Positions 25,785-37,054 of a DNA stretch of 64,000 bases are shown piece by piece. How positions within the stretch are numbered: position 1 is the stretch's first letter; the number at the start of each line of letters is the position of its first letter. The DNA is from Ophthalmolycus amberensis. Its lineage: Eukaryota; Chordata; Actinopteri; Perciformes; Zoarcidae. The notes below the pieces were generated by a model, which had not been told where the DNA came from, ran no database searches, and was given only the letters and a program-made list of their open reading frames with translations. Made by a program: the position numbers and the translations under genes. The stretch spans positions 377,001-441,000 of the forward strand of contig JAFEUB010001065.1 in NCBI GenBank assembly GCA_024529925.1, in the 5' to 3' direction.

Positions 25785-26335
25785 ACACATGAAGGTATCC
25801 ATCCTGTTCCCAGCACAGTTTCACACTAAATGCCACTTTTGAGTTGAGTCTTTTAGATGCTATTTCAACTTTTTCAGCAGTAGAAGGTAAGCTGCTGTAA
25901 ACCAACACTCTCAATAGACATGTCTTGTCTCCAGTGTGAGCAGCATGTGGGCCTTTCTGTCCAACGAATTGGATAGATAGAGAGGGTCGTCAATTCTAAT
26001 TTAAGGTCATTTTATTCACATGACATAAATACTTATTACTAACAATTGACTGTTCATAGCCATTTTGCAACGGATGTCAAGTTGTGGTTTAATTTCCCAG
26101 TGGCTAAAATTAAGATAATGGTATACTGAAAGAAACATAAGCTTGTTTTGTCTGTAACATTCAGTCAGGCATGACATAGGAGCCGGACACATTGACACAA
26201 TCTGAATTTTCAAAAGTGGTGGACAGAAAATAAACAGCAGGGACAGGACAGGGGGTGAGGGAGCTCACACAAATATCAATAAACACTCCTCTTCCGTCTT
26301 GGAAGCTTCCTGCTTTATTTGATTAGGCTGAAGAC

Positions 26336-26355
26336 GGGGGGGGGGGGGGGGGGGG
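26336..26355 (+). repeat. Poly-G tract (20 G)
   Basis: Uninterrupted run of 20 G. Confidence 0.93.
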
Positions 26356-26851
26356 TAACAGACCAGTCATGCTCTTTTGCTTTTCTTCCTCCTTTCCCTT
26401 CCTCCGCAATCTTCAGCCTCCCTTTAATGGGAATGGGAAGTTTGGGAAGTGGAGGAGAGAGAGGGGAGGGGTGAGGCGCAACTAGCCTCAGTCTAACCTC
26501 CCCCATCTGGACTGGGGAGGGGGCGACTTGCCAGCCTCCAGGCTACTCCCAACCCTTCCCAGCTGTTGGCCGTTCAGGGGCAGAGGCTTTTTTTCCCCCA
26601 AGTGTGTGTTTTTGGTGGGCTTGAGAAAGCATTTTTTTCATAAACAATTGCCATATCCTCCACCAGCTGCTGACCCCACGGCTCCTGTCCCTGAGCAGAG
26701 CTCGGGAAGCCGGCAGAGGGGAATGGTTTTCATTTAGGAGACTCTGCTTTGCAGGGGAGACTGGCTAAAGGGTGCTTGGCCCCACTGCTGTTAGCACGCT
26801 AGCTATAATGCAGAAGCTAGATAGGTCATTGGCTGCGAGCAAGAGATGTTA

Positions 26852-26891
26852 GCTGATAGCAGTCCAAAGCGACAGGATGGCTGCTATCAGC
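26852..26891 (+). other. Perfect 11-bp inverted repeat (hairpin)
   Basis: GCTGATAGCAG at 26852-26862 and its exact reverse complement CTGCTATCAGC at 26881-26891 enclose an 18-base loop. It could form a stem-loop in DNA or RNA. There is no T-run after it and no evidence that it is transcribed. Confidence 0.6.
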
Positions 26892-29625
26892 ACCTTGTGT
26901 GTTATGGGATGGAGCTGGAGGCTAGAGGTACCCAGTCTCAAGAAGCTCCAAGAGCTATCTGACTGAAGCTTGGGCTGCTAGAATTCAAACATTCCTGTAC
27001 TATAGCATTAATTGACTTTTTCACAATCTTATCGACATATCACTCCGAAAAGGTGTTGCGGTCTACTTCTAAGTTTTAGGAAACTGTAGCTAATTTACAT
27101 ATCCAGCAGACACGGAGCCACATGGGCATTTCTTTGAAGTCGTGTTTCTGGCCAATTAAGGCATTTTTACTTCATTACTACTTTATTACTTCTTTGGTCT
27201 CCCTCAAATCTTAAGTCAAGTATACGAACCCTGTTGCACCCTGTCCTAAGTTTCATTGTAAAGTCAGAACCCGTTCTCACTCTCAACTCGTCAAATATTG
27301 CTGCTTGATCAGCACCGAGGCATCCTTTAGTGTCTGTGGGACGCAACAGGCTTTCAACCATCTCCAATCTAACGCCATCCGCGTCTTTCGGTTTGGTGCA
27401 ACTGATGTAGTATAAAGAACATGACACCCAGTTTATGGCAAGTGGGAGTGGAGGATTACACTCGACTTTCATAGATTAAATTTCAATGTGCCCACTGACT
27501 GCCTACCTCCAACGATCGTTGCTTCAAGAACCTACTCAGTTAATGAAGCAGCGGCTGAGGCCTGCCAAGCGCTGCCCAAGATTCTAAGACAGGCATTTGT
27601 ATACGAGAAAAAAATATAAGAAAAAAACACTACTGACTAGTGATGGCAATGAAGAGACCTCCAACAGTATGGTTTTATCCAAAATAGGAAGTCATGTATG
27701 CTATCAGGTGTGAACTAGCTAATGTATCACACAATGCATCTGTGTCTGCAAACATCACCTCATTATTTCATGATGAAAGTATTGCTCAATAATCACTTTT
27801 GTGTTATTTTACTTTGTTTAACGACACACAATAATGACATTAACAAAAGTATTTGGAAAGCCACCATCTTGATGTAGAATATGCTGTTAAACTCAACACT
27901 AACGGGTTACAATATTCTCTTGAACGGCAACAATATGCAGCAAGTGAATGCAGCATGAAGTCACTCTCTGTTATTTAAAATAATGGCAAGGGTGCAGTAC
28001 GATACAGAGCATGCATGTCAGTGTCATTGTAAATGTGAAAGAGGTGTAATCTATCAACCCTAGTTAGCCTAAATAATAGGGCTGTCTATTGATTCAAATG
28101 TTTAATTGTATTGGTTTCATGATATGCTGACTGATCACTCGCATTATCACATCTATCAATATTTGCTTAGAAAAGCCCCCATATGAATATATTTCAACTC
28201 CAAAACATAACATTATCATGGCACATGAATCAAGCATAATGTACCATGAACATGATTATTATATATATTTAGATACAATATGTATCAATCTAGATTGTTT
28301 AAGAGTGAGCCTTGTTTTTGAGCAAGTATAAGGTGATTGGCTTGAGTTGGTCAAATACATTTGACCAACTCAACAGCAACGTCTCTTTCCAGAAATCAGA
28401 GAAAGCAGAGAAGGCAGACAACACCAATACAAGAATATCTAGACTGATAAACAGCACCTGAGTTAAGTGGATAAATATATATATATAATATATACAGTGA
28501 ACTTTTTCTTTAAAATACTATTCTCTGGTTGGAATTGTGGACCGTACGGTGTATTGGTCAACTGACTGGTGTCAGTGGCTCCCTGAGTGCTGGTTTGTCA
28601 CAGTGTCTGAACTCCATAATGGCTGATTGTGGAAAAAAGCAATGGTTGGGTTATTTGTTAATATAGGTGGTGCTAATAATGAATTAGCAACTTACAATAA
28701 CATTGGTACAGCATTTCATTAACATGGACATGTAATAATAATACATGCATTCATTTGTTATTTTTTTTATAATCAATCCTAGATACATATATATGCTGGG
28801 CGGGTAGTGTACAGTGGGTATAAAGACCTTTTTACTGAAAACAGTTGCTTACTGCTGCTGGTTGATGAAACCAAAATCCAGTAAAAATAGCCTTAAAATG
28901 CTCTGCAGAAATTGGTGTAAACTATCTCTAGGTTCATCACTATAAGCAACAATCACATTACTTTTTGATTCATTGTAAATGTAAAAACACAATATTGCTA
29001 AGAAGTTATTCCGAGCAGCCAGCAGCAGAAAACAAAGACACAAACAAAAGTCCTTCAAACCCAAAGGGCGATGACAAAAGACAAGATCCACCGTCTCCAA
29101 CAGACACACCAACCACCTCTTCCTGTCCTGTCCTCAAACAGTGGTCCCACCGCACGTGTTGATGAAAAATGGATCGGATGCTCGTTAGTGAAGGCGGGCA
29201 CAGGTGCCAATGCAGTATGTATATCGTCCGATGGCATGTTTGTGCTGATGCACTATGCATGAGGCGGCTCGGCCTCATGCAACATTCAGCAGGCCAGGGA
29301 GGCCGTAGGTGAGGCCAGCACAGCCTGCAGCCAAAGGACGCCTGCACCTCCGAGTGCGTGTGTGTGAGTTCAAACTGAGCTTTGTCACAGCTGGCTGGTG
29401 GATCCACACATTTACAAACACAACTGGGAGCCAACTCACGCAACTGCCTTTGTTAAAGTCAGAGTCATACGCATTGTTACACACACAAACACGCCTCGGC
29501 ACAGTGGGGCTCACACACAAAAGCTATTTTTCTACTTGCATCATAAAACACACACATACACACTTTGGCTGGTCAGATCATTTGTGCTCGAGCATCTCAT
29601 TTGAACTTTCACCTTAAGTGTTCAG

Positions 29626-29688
29626 TACACACACACACACACACGCATACACACACACACACACACACACGCATACACACACACGCAC
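29626..29688. repeat. (CA)n compound microsatellite
   Basis: CA tract with GCATAC interruptions at two positions and a GC near the end. Confidence 0.95.
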
Positions 29689-30629
29689 CCACTGCTCACT
29701 CTTTGTATTGGTCTGCCTTGGAATCGCATGGTAATACTTCATTATGGCAGCACTGTAATTTAGGGGGAATGAGCACTTCAAACGAACAGCAACCCACACA
29801 CAAACACACACAGACGGGGTTACTGTAAATGTGTAACCCAGAGTTCTGCTGGGATCACTATCAGTTTTTTTTTCTGAATTCCCAGAACAGTCCAAAATAC
29901 ACCAGGACAGTAATCAGAGGCACACTGCGAGGTTATAATTGTTGAGGCTGATTACAAGGTGGAGAGTAATAGTTCAAATTGGGAGAGGAGTGCAATGCCA
30001 ACCTGAACACAGTGAAGTATGAACTCAGGGACACAGGGTGTCTGCAGAGTTCAGGTCAGGCCTCGAGGACACTAACCACAATTGAATTCATAATAATAAA
30101 AAGACAGAAGTTAATCAAGTTCTTAATCTCATGATTATTACTCTCTGCTGTGTATTTGTGAGATAAAATCACATGTCTGGAATTGTTTATACGTTTTCAC
30201 TAGGTTTTACATGATGTTTAGGGTCCACCCCCGTCATTTATTAGAGATGTTACAAATCGTCATCAGTGGTTTCATTGTTAATACAGATATATTATCTAAG
30301 TAGTATCTATATTTCAGACCTGCCGGGCAGCCCTGGAGTCCTTTGAATTATCCAGTGATGGAATCCTACACAGATGTAGCACCTGCTGGCAGGTCGGATC
30401 CATCATGTGTTTGCCAACCACATATTCTTACTTCAATGATTACATCAACAACTTCTTCAAGTTCTTGTTGCAGCTCCAAATACTGCATCTATTTATATTG
30501 AGGGCTTGGTCTCTATTTATAACAAGTCCTCATACCTAAATGACGAAATAGGTTGTCTGTGTCTTCCACAATGACAGATTACAGAAAATGATTGACACCT
30601 CTTTGGTTGAAGTGTAACTTTGGTAATTT

Positions 30630-30815
30630 CCCAAATTGTTACCTTTGCCAAGAAGGGTATGTTTTTGGCTCGGCCTGTTTATATGTCTGATGTCAGCAGG
30701 ATTGTGGGAAAACTACTGGTCTGATTTTCATGAAAGTTGATGGAAGGGTGTAGCCCATGAAAGAACCCAATATATTTTGGAGCGGATCCGAATGACTGGG
30801 CGGATACACGCATTA
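30630..30815 (+). repeat. Candidate interspersed repeat fragment
   Basis: The words TGTCAGCAGGATTGTGGGAAA, ACTACTGGTCTGATTTTCATG, GGAAGGGTGTAGCCCATG and TTTTGGAGCGGATCCGAATG occur in this order. I recall this order from a widespread repeat in fish and other animals, but I cannot name the family. No termini were defined. Confidence 0.45.
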
Positions 30816-31079
30816 GTGTTCACTATTGTTACACGGTGCTACGACATACAGAGTCTGGGAGAGGATTGCCTGCAATTCTCCTTGAGCGAGACTTGGTTAG
30901 ATACAATAACAAACAGACCGGATCAAGTGAAAGGCAAAGACAAACACCTTGTTTCCCTCTGTAGGGTTCTTTCCATAATGTTATCAGACACTTATAATAA
31001 TAATTTGAGCCTGTCAGTGACATAAACAAGCACTTTTAGTGGATCTGCATTGGTGGTGCGCAATTTGCCGGTTGCATCG

Positions 31080-31087
31080 TTCTAGAC
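31080..31087. repeat. 8-bp TSD of outer hAT, left copy
   Basis: TTCTAGAC, identical to 34213-34220. Confidence 0.9.
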
Positions 31088-31752
31088 CAGGGGTCACCAA
31101 CCTTTTTGAACCCGAGAGCTACTTCAAGGGTACTGAGCAGTACGAAGGGCTACTTGTTTGATACAAACTTCCTGAATAACAAAGTTGCACAGATCACCTT
31201 TTAATAATGATAATATATGTGAAGAGACTGATCACATGTCAATGTTAATTATTCCTCACAATAATTATTAACAATGATTGTGTATATTGTTCAAAATCGC
31301 ACCTGTTATATTTTTGTAAAAATTATCACTTCTAAATTGTTTTAGGTAATCATGAATCATTAACTGTCATATATTCACATCATGTCTCGTTTGTACCACT
31401 TCCTTCGTAACATGTTTGAACAAATCATGAACTCTGTCCCATGTTTATACAAATTATCAGTTATGTAAGATAAAAAAATCAACTCTTTCACATTTTTAAA
31501 TGAATCCTATTACATTAGTACTAATCGCCACATTTTGGGAAATCTGGGTCAACTTTGCATTGCGCAATGAAGCCTGCATGCCGGCCTGTAGTCTGTAGTC
31601 ACCAGCTTTTTTTTGGGTATCTTTTTCTCCACGAAGAAACTAGTAAAAAGTCTTGTCTATAGCCGAGGGGGGGATCCAAGCCTCCGAGGCACGCGAGCGT
31701 CTTTGGTCGCCTGCGTTCAAACCTCTAGTCTGGGCCTTTTCCATCGTACTGC

Positions 31753-31760
31753 GTTGCCTA
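31753..31760. repeat. 8-bp TSD of inner hAT, left copy
   Basis: GTTGCCTA; the right copy (33871-33878) is GTTGCCTC, one mismatch. Confidence 0.82.
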
Positions 31761-33870
31761 CAGGCCCGGCGCTAGGGGCGGGCCTTGGGGTGCAAGGCCC
31801 GCCCTGGGACTCGGTTGGGCCCGCCCTGGACGGACAAGCCTGTCAGTCACTTATCACACGTAAAAAAAAAAAATCACAATTACAAAAATAACTATCTTTT
31901 CCCAAATAAATGCATACTATAATTATTATTATTATTATACTACACTTAATATGAAGTTTGCTAAAAAATAATTTTAACCACTTTTGGTTTGGCGTAAAAA
32001 CGTGCAGAGCGGGCCGCAGCTGCGAAGTGCCGTGCGAACAGAATAGGCTGCTCAACAGTACTAGGAGTTGTGATCCGAGTCCTCACAGCAGGCATCTGAA
32101 CCAGCAGGAGATCTGGGCATTGATCAACCCAATCAAGTGGTGATAAAGAATTACCCATCAAGCCTATTTTCAGGTAAAAAGAGATCATTCCACAGCGCCT
32201 GGTACACTAATAGACTGGCTGGAGTATTCAGTTAATGCAGATGCTGCATATTGTTACCCCTGCCGAAAGTTCCGGGCGCCTGGGTCTTCCATGGACTCTG
32301 CCTTTACTCTGAATGGATTTTCCGATTGGAAGCATGCAGTGGAGATGGGGAAAGGGCTGAGCAAACATGCAGCATCCAAAGAACATATGCTTTGTGCAAC
32401 TATGTGGAAAGACAAGGGAATGAGGATTGCTACAGGAAGAGAGGTATTCAGGTAACTGGTTAACGCTGAACAGTTGCAGCGCAATAGATACTACCTGTCA
32501 TCAATCGTAGATGTAATTGAGTTTCTCGCCGTCAGCCACTTGCCTTTCAGAGGCGATAATGACTCTTATGTGAGTATGTCTGATGATGGCTGTGGTTTGT
32601 TCTTGTCTATGTTCTTGTCATACCTCGACCCCCCTAATACCATGCTACAGTCAGAGGACATGGATCTTTTGACAGGTATGCAACTTGTCAATTCTGCGTG
32701 TGTGTGTATTGAGAACCTGCGCTCTGAAATTAAATTCGTGGCTCTCTTGGAGCGCTGCCGGAGTGCAGAGCCTCCCATGGAAAAGAGAAGGCGCGCCATC
32801 AACCCAGCCTTTGACATCTACATTGTTGAGGAGAGAATCGCACAGGAGGACCCCAACGACGAGATGGAACTGCGGAGGCTATATTTCAGCTGCATTGATT
32901 CAGTGTGTGGGGAAATCAAGGAGCGCTTCGGAGAGCGCAACTGCGCGGTTATGGGTGCATTAAAGGCGCTGGACCCGGAGGACGCCGGTTTTGTCGACGC
33001 ATCTAAGATCACCCCACTATTGAAGCTCACCAACACGTCCGTGGTGGATACGGAGTACACGGTTGCTAACCAGTTCCTACGTGCGCGAATGGATGACACA
33101 TCCCCACCTGACGGGGGAAGATGGACTATGGCAAAAGTTCTTAAATACCTTCACCAGCCTCTTGAGGCAATGCCAAGCGTAATAACTGCTCTGAAACATG
33201 CACTGACTTTTGGTGCAAGCACGGCCCTCTGTGAGAATTCCTTCTCCACTTTAAAGAATGTTTTCTCAGATCACAGACAGTCGATGCTCCACAATCGAAA
33301 GGCCAACCTGATTATGCTAGCTTTCGAGAAGGACTTAACAAAGAAGTTCAAGAGTGAATGGAGGGACACTGTCCTACGCAGATTTCACTCGGTGGCCAAT
33401 CGTCGTCTCCCGCTCTACTAATGGTGAGTTATCGGGTTTTATCCAGCCTCCTGGCCCTATGGACTAGGCTAAATGATTGGTTGTAGGCCTATGTGTTTGT
33501 TCTTTCTTGGAAAGACAAACAAACATGTAATGCAAAGCAATGTTTTCTTAATTTCTGTTGTAGGCTAGCTGTTGGTAGGCCCTTTTCGTTGTTGCTGCAT
33601 GCTGCGCTGCTGTGCTCCGCTCCGTTTCGGACAAACACTGGACAGTGTGTTGTTGTTGAGTGTGTTGTTATTGTTGTTGTTAATGTTGTTGCTGGATGTG
33701 CCTATTTTTTAAATGTCTTGTTGTGGCTGAATCTGCTATCTGCTGATCTTTCAATACACAAGTTGACCTACTATGCTACCGTATGCTGTAAAAAAACAAA
33801 CAAAAAAAAATGCCCCCCCCCCAAAGCAACGTAAGGCCCCCCCGCAAGTCAGTGCCTGGAGCCGGGCCTG
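31761..33870 (+). mobile_element. Inner hAT element (ZMYM1-like), inserted in the outer hAT
   Basis: A 2110-bp element beginning CAGGCCCGGCGCTAGGGGCG. Its right end read inward is CAGGCCCGGCTCCAGGCACT; the first ten bases match exactly. The flanking 8-bp duplication has one mismatch. It encodes a damaged transposase on the plus strand (32115-33421), followed by an AT- and T-rich 3' part with TTGTTG runs. It landed in the right half of the outer element, so it is the younger of the two. Confidence 0.87.
32115..33421 (+). pseudogene. hAT transposase, TTF zinc finger type, internally deleted and frameshifted
   Basis: The first part reads KKRSFHSAWYTN, then a frame change near 32205-32212 leads into DWLEYSVNADAAYCYPCRKF (32213-32272), the TTF-type zinc finger typical of ZMYM1-like hAT transposases, then HAASKEHM. 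An in-frame TAA follows near 32457. The frame then stays open to 33421 (about 315 codons from 32474). Its C-terminus, ALCENSFSTLKNVFSDHR, is the hAT dimerisation region. The joined length is about 435 residues against roughly 750-850 in intact relatives. The loss lies in the middle near 32630-32680, where most of the catalytic domain should be, so it is inactive. Confidence 0.82.
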
Positions 33871-33878
33871 GTTGCCTC
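33871..33878. repeat. 8-bp TSD of inner hAT, right copy
   Basis: GTTGCCTC, matching 31753-31760 at seven of eight bases. Confidence 0.82.
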
Positions 33879-34212
33879 GCCTCTACCCCCGCCACCCACG
33901 AGTTGTTGCCCCGCGGCCTGTTCCGAGGACTGACGGACCTGACGACGGTGTGCGATCGCAGCGGGGGCAGCGCGTCCGGTGCCAACGGGAAGCGCCCGCC
34001 ATTCGGAACCTGAAAACCTAGTGCGGTGCAGCGGCCTCTTCTTTTAAAATCGACATGAATGCAAGCGTTTTTGATTAAAAAAGAACAGAAACTACAATTT
34101 TTAGACGGAGCTCCATGGGGACCTAGTGCTATTTTTAGAACATGCCTTGCGGGCGACTCGCATGGTCCCCGCGGGCGACCAGGTGCCGCGGGCACCGTGT
34201 TGGCTACCTCTG

Positions 34213-34220
34213 TTCTAGAC
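34213..34220. repeat. 8-bp TSD of outer hAT, right copy
   Basis: TTCTAGAC, identical to 31080-31087. Confidence 0.9.
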
Positions 34221-34658
34221 TGATTGCAAAAATGATTTCTCTTATTAATCACTTAGACAAGGGTTCTGCTTGAAAATACAGAAGTATTAAAAGAGCTGTA
34301 TTTAACATTATAAACATTAATGTAGCATCAAACAACTATTATCCATGTCTGCCTGAGCAGAGGATGAAGTCACTGTCCCTCTGTGTGTGTTGTTTTCAGA
34401 GCTTCTACTTGCTTTGGCCATAGCAGGGCCGGCTGCGCATGCTTTTAGTGCATGTTATTGCATGTTAGTGCATGTGAGCGTGCCCCACTGGTTAGCTCAT
34501 GGCCTCCGCACTGCTCTCATACAACGGTAACAGTTGATAACGCTGTCCCGGCTGATAGCATCGTGGCAGTATCACCCACCCTCTGGTCCCCCCTCAGGTT
34601 AACACTGTTAGCTCTGTAAGCACTGTCACCGTAGTTAGTGTTGATAGTACCGTTAGCC
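34221..34658. other. Non-coding interval
   Basis: Contains repeated GTGCATGTTA words near 34447-34475 and several TTAGC words. Nothing assigned. Confidence 0.4.
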
Positions 34659-34903
34659 ATGAGCCGCTGGATCAGGGTCAACATGGTGAGAGCTGTTGAG
34701 AGGCAATCAAAAGGCTGCTGATCTCAAGGTAAGGTTTCCTCAAAGATGATGTTCAGACTTTGTTTTACAGCATACCATCCATCCCAACCTTATCACAAGA
34801 GTGTTTCTGCACCATAACACTGTCAGACATCTTCTGCTACTGAGAGACGAGGACTACAAGAGATCTCTTGTCAGGAACATGCACATCGGTCATTTGAAAT
34901 GAT
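34659..34903 (+). pseudogene. Unidentified two-exon-like coding remnant
   Basis: An ATG in good context (GCCATGA, 34659) opens MSRWIRVNMVRAVERQS; the frame is then shifted by one base at an AAAA run (34709-34712) and continues KAADLK up to CAAG|GTAAGG at 34728/34729. A pyrimidine-rich TTTGTTTTACAG ends at 34770. It is followed by 43 coding-like codons from 34771 that include RHLLLLRDEDYKRSLVRN and end HIGHLK with TGA at 34901-34903. The intervening 42 bp would be very short for an intron. I do not recognise the protein. It may be a decayed copy of a small gene or part of an unknown repeat. An L2 relic begins just after it. Confidence 0.35.
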
Positions 34904-34910
34904 CTGACAA

Positions 34911-35215
34911 ATAATAATAATAATAATAATACATTTTATTTATATAGCGCTTTTCATGACACTCAAAGACACTTTACATTAAAATCATCATATATAAAAA
35001 CAATACACTAAAAAGAAAGTACACAATAATAGTCACACATTAAAAGCAGTTTTGAACAGGTGAGTTTTGATTTGTGATTTGAATGTGGAAAGGTCAGTGC
35101 AATCTCAGATGTTTTTGGGGAGAGAGTTACAGAGGGAGGGGGCAGATATGGAGAAGGCTCTGAAATGAAGAATGCTGTCATTTTTCTGGTGTAGTGCACA
35201 TCATTATAATACACT
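34911..35215 (-). mobile_element. L2-type LINE relic, 3' end
   Basis: On the minus strand the sequence ends AAAAGCGCTATATAAATAAAATGTATTATTATT, the usual (TAA)n-like tail of another fish L2 family. Upstream on that strand, codons read FRAFSISAPSLCNSLPKNI, stop, then DLSTFKSQIKTHLFKTAFN. This matches the C-terminus SAPHIWNKVPESCRSAE...FKSRLKTFLFAAAFN of the L2 copies elsewhere in the window. One in-frame stop and 5' truncation leave about 300 bp. It is a different and older subfamily. Confidence 0.8.
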
Positions 35216-35528
35216 ACCATTCAAATAAGAAAGGGTCACCTGGCTATTAAAGTGAAAAAATCCTTTCATTGTAAATCCAGTTTTATATACACGTAGAGCA
35301 ACATTTGTCAATGACGTAATAGTAAAGTGATTGTGAAGTGAAATAGGAAAGAAAAAATAGTGAAAAAATAAGACACTTATAATTAATTAAGGGAATGTGG
35401 GTGTTAAAACAATATGTAACTGACAATTAAAAGGCAAATAATTGGAAATGTAAGGATGAAAACTAAAGGAGATATAATATAATAATACCAGAGAATCAGC
35501 AGCAGCACCTAAGACATACTGAAACAAC
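35216..35528. other. Non-coding interval
   Basis: AT-rich spacer of about 310 bp between the L2 relic and the hAT; nothing assigned. Confidence 0.45.
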
Positions 35529-35536
35529 GACAATAC
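35529..35536. repeat. 8-bp TSD of hAT, left copy
   Basis: GACAATAC, identical to 37047-37054. Confidence 0.92.
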
Positions 35537-37046
35537 CAGTGGTGGGCCGTCAGGGCCAGCTCAGCCTTCTGGCCTAAACACAATCACAAAGTTATAGCTA
35601 TAATTTAATAATCTTTCACAAATACACTACATGTATTATAATTATCTTATTTTCTCATTGCACAGCTCCTGTCTTCCTCTGTTGCTCTGCTTCCAGCACA
35701 GCTTGTTTCAAGGAGAGCTTTTAGCTTTTATCCAATCAGATTCAGCCTCTATGTCTCTATGTAAGGAGAGGCCCGAGGTCCTCTCGGTAGACTTTGCAGA
35801 TTAAAGTGAATGGGGACGATATTGTTGATTGTCATCGTCTTCAACCAATCATATCTTTAGTTTGACATGTTGGGCGTATTCTTTGACGTGCCACTGCTAC
35901 CCAGGTAGCCTCCTAAGCACGTCTGCATTAACGTGCGCCGTGATTGGTCAGTGGGCCAGCGTGACTTTTGTCGAACAGGAAGCTAGCTAGCAGATCTTAG
36001 TGTTTAGTAAGAGTTCAGGTTGAAACATATGTAAGAGAAGTTATGACGTTTTTAGCATTTTGCTTGCTGTAGATTCTTTTTTTTTTACCTAGCTTTGTTT
36101 TTTTAACACTCAATGGCTGAAGGAGGATAAACGGATTTCTCAAGACCAGAAAAACTGGACATTGTATCAAAGGGTTGGTTAACCACACAGCTAGCATGCA
36201 AAATGATTTGTACTAATGGTATTTCTGGCTGACAGCGGCGGAGAAGCGTTGCACATTTTATAGCTAAGAATGAAACTTTTGCTGAGACCCGAGTGGATCT
36301 ACAACTCAACGAACACGTTTGCAGGAGGACCTCTGACTGGAACTGAACTGAACCGATGTTCTGTACAACCGCGGTATTACACTCTTCATTAACAAAGAAA
36401 GGAGGATGGACTTTGTCTTTAAGTGAACAGCAGCTGTGGTAAGTGAACTGCTTTTGTGTTTTTACATCTGCAGTAGCGTTACTACTGTTAGATTTTCTAT
36501 CGTGTCGTTTTTATGATATGGTGAATATTGTTCCCTCTGATGTGAATAGTTGAATGGCTCATGCTCTAGCGCTGCAGTGTTGCTGGATTGATTTGTTGCT
36601 TTGTTGTCATATATGCGACTGGTTCATGTGAGTTTGTTCTTGTTATTGTGTTAATTACATTGATTCTGACTTGTCCTTTAATGACGAAGCATCCCATCAT
36701 CGCGGGGTTTGCCGCGGTTGTTTTCCCGTTAAGCTAGTTTAGCGTAGCCTCAGCTGTTTTGTGTTGTGGTTTTTTTTCCGGTCACACAGCCCGTCGTCTC
36801 CTACGTGAGCGCAGTCCACCGAAAACATTATATGTCCCACAATTTAAGCTTTTACATTTTCCAAATGCACCAGTATTATTCAAACGTATTGTTCGGTTCG
36901 TAAGCCTCGTACCCAACGGTTTAATACGAATACGTGTATTATTACACCAATAGAAACAAATAATAACCGTAGCTGTGGCTCATAATGAGGCAACTGTAGT
37001 AGGACAGCACAGAAGGCCCAGGTATAAAATGTACGGCCCACCACTG
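35537..37046 (+). mobile_element. hAT element, non-autonomous (1.5 kb)
   Basis: Flanked by a perfect 8-bp duplication. The left end is CAGTGGTGGGCCGTCAGGGC; the right end read inward is CAGTGGTGGGCCGTACATTT, so the first 14 bases of the inverted repeats are identical. No transposase is encoded. The interior looks like a promoter and leader: ATTGG/CCAAT words near 35737, 35836 and 35941, and a splice-donor-like GTG|GTAAGTG near 36437. It may be an element that kept its 5' control region and lost the gene. A related right end lies inverted at 45540-45905. Confidence 0.9.
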
Positions 37047-37054
37047 GACAATAC
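37047..37054. repeat. 8-bp TSD of hAT, right copy
   Basis: GACAATAC, identical to 35529-35536. Confidence 0.92.

Larger units (their letters stand above)
25785..30629. other. Gene-free interval of 4.8 kb
   Basis: Nothing I can assign apart from the poly-G run, the hairpin near 26870 and the CA tract listed separately. AT-rich at 27900-28800, with a (TA)n patch at 28474-28495. Confidence 0.45.
31088..34212. mobile_element. Outer hAT element, non-autonomous, carrying a nested hAT
   Basis: Bounded by a perfect 8-bp duplication (TTCTAGAC). The left end is CAGGGGTCACCAACCTTTTTG; the right end read inward is CAGAGGTAGCCAACACGGTG, so the terminal repeats share CAGRGGT and CCAAC. Without the inner insertion (31761-33870 and one copy of its TSD) the element is about 1.0 kb with no coding capacity, hence non-autonomous. 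The left arm carries GAACCCGAGAGCTACTT, common to a fish hAT class; the right arm is GC-rich with a GCGGGCGAC motif twice. The perfect TSD beside imperfect terminal repeats suggests moderate age. Confidence 0.88.

Noticed and set aside
34440..34500. Possible tRNA or SINE head near GGTTAGCTCATGGCC
   Set aside because: No second promoter box at the right distance, and no cloverleaf could be drawn.
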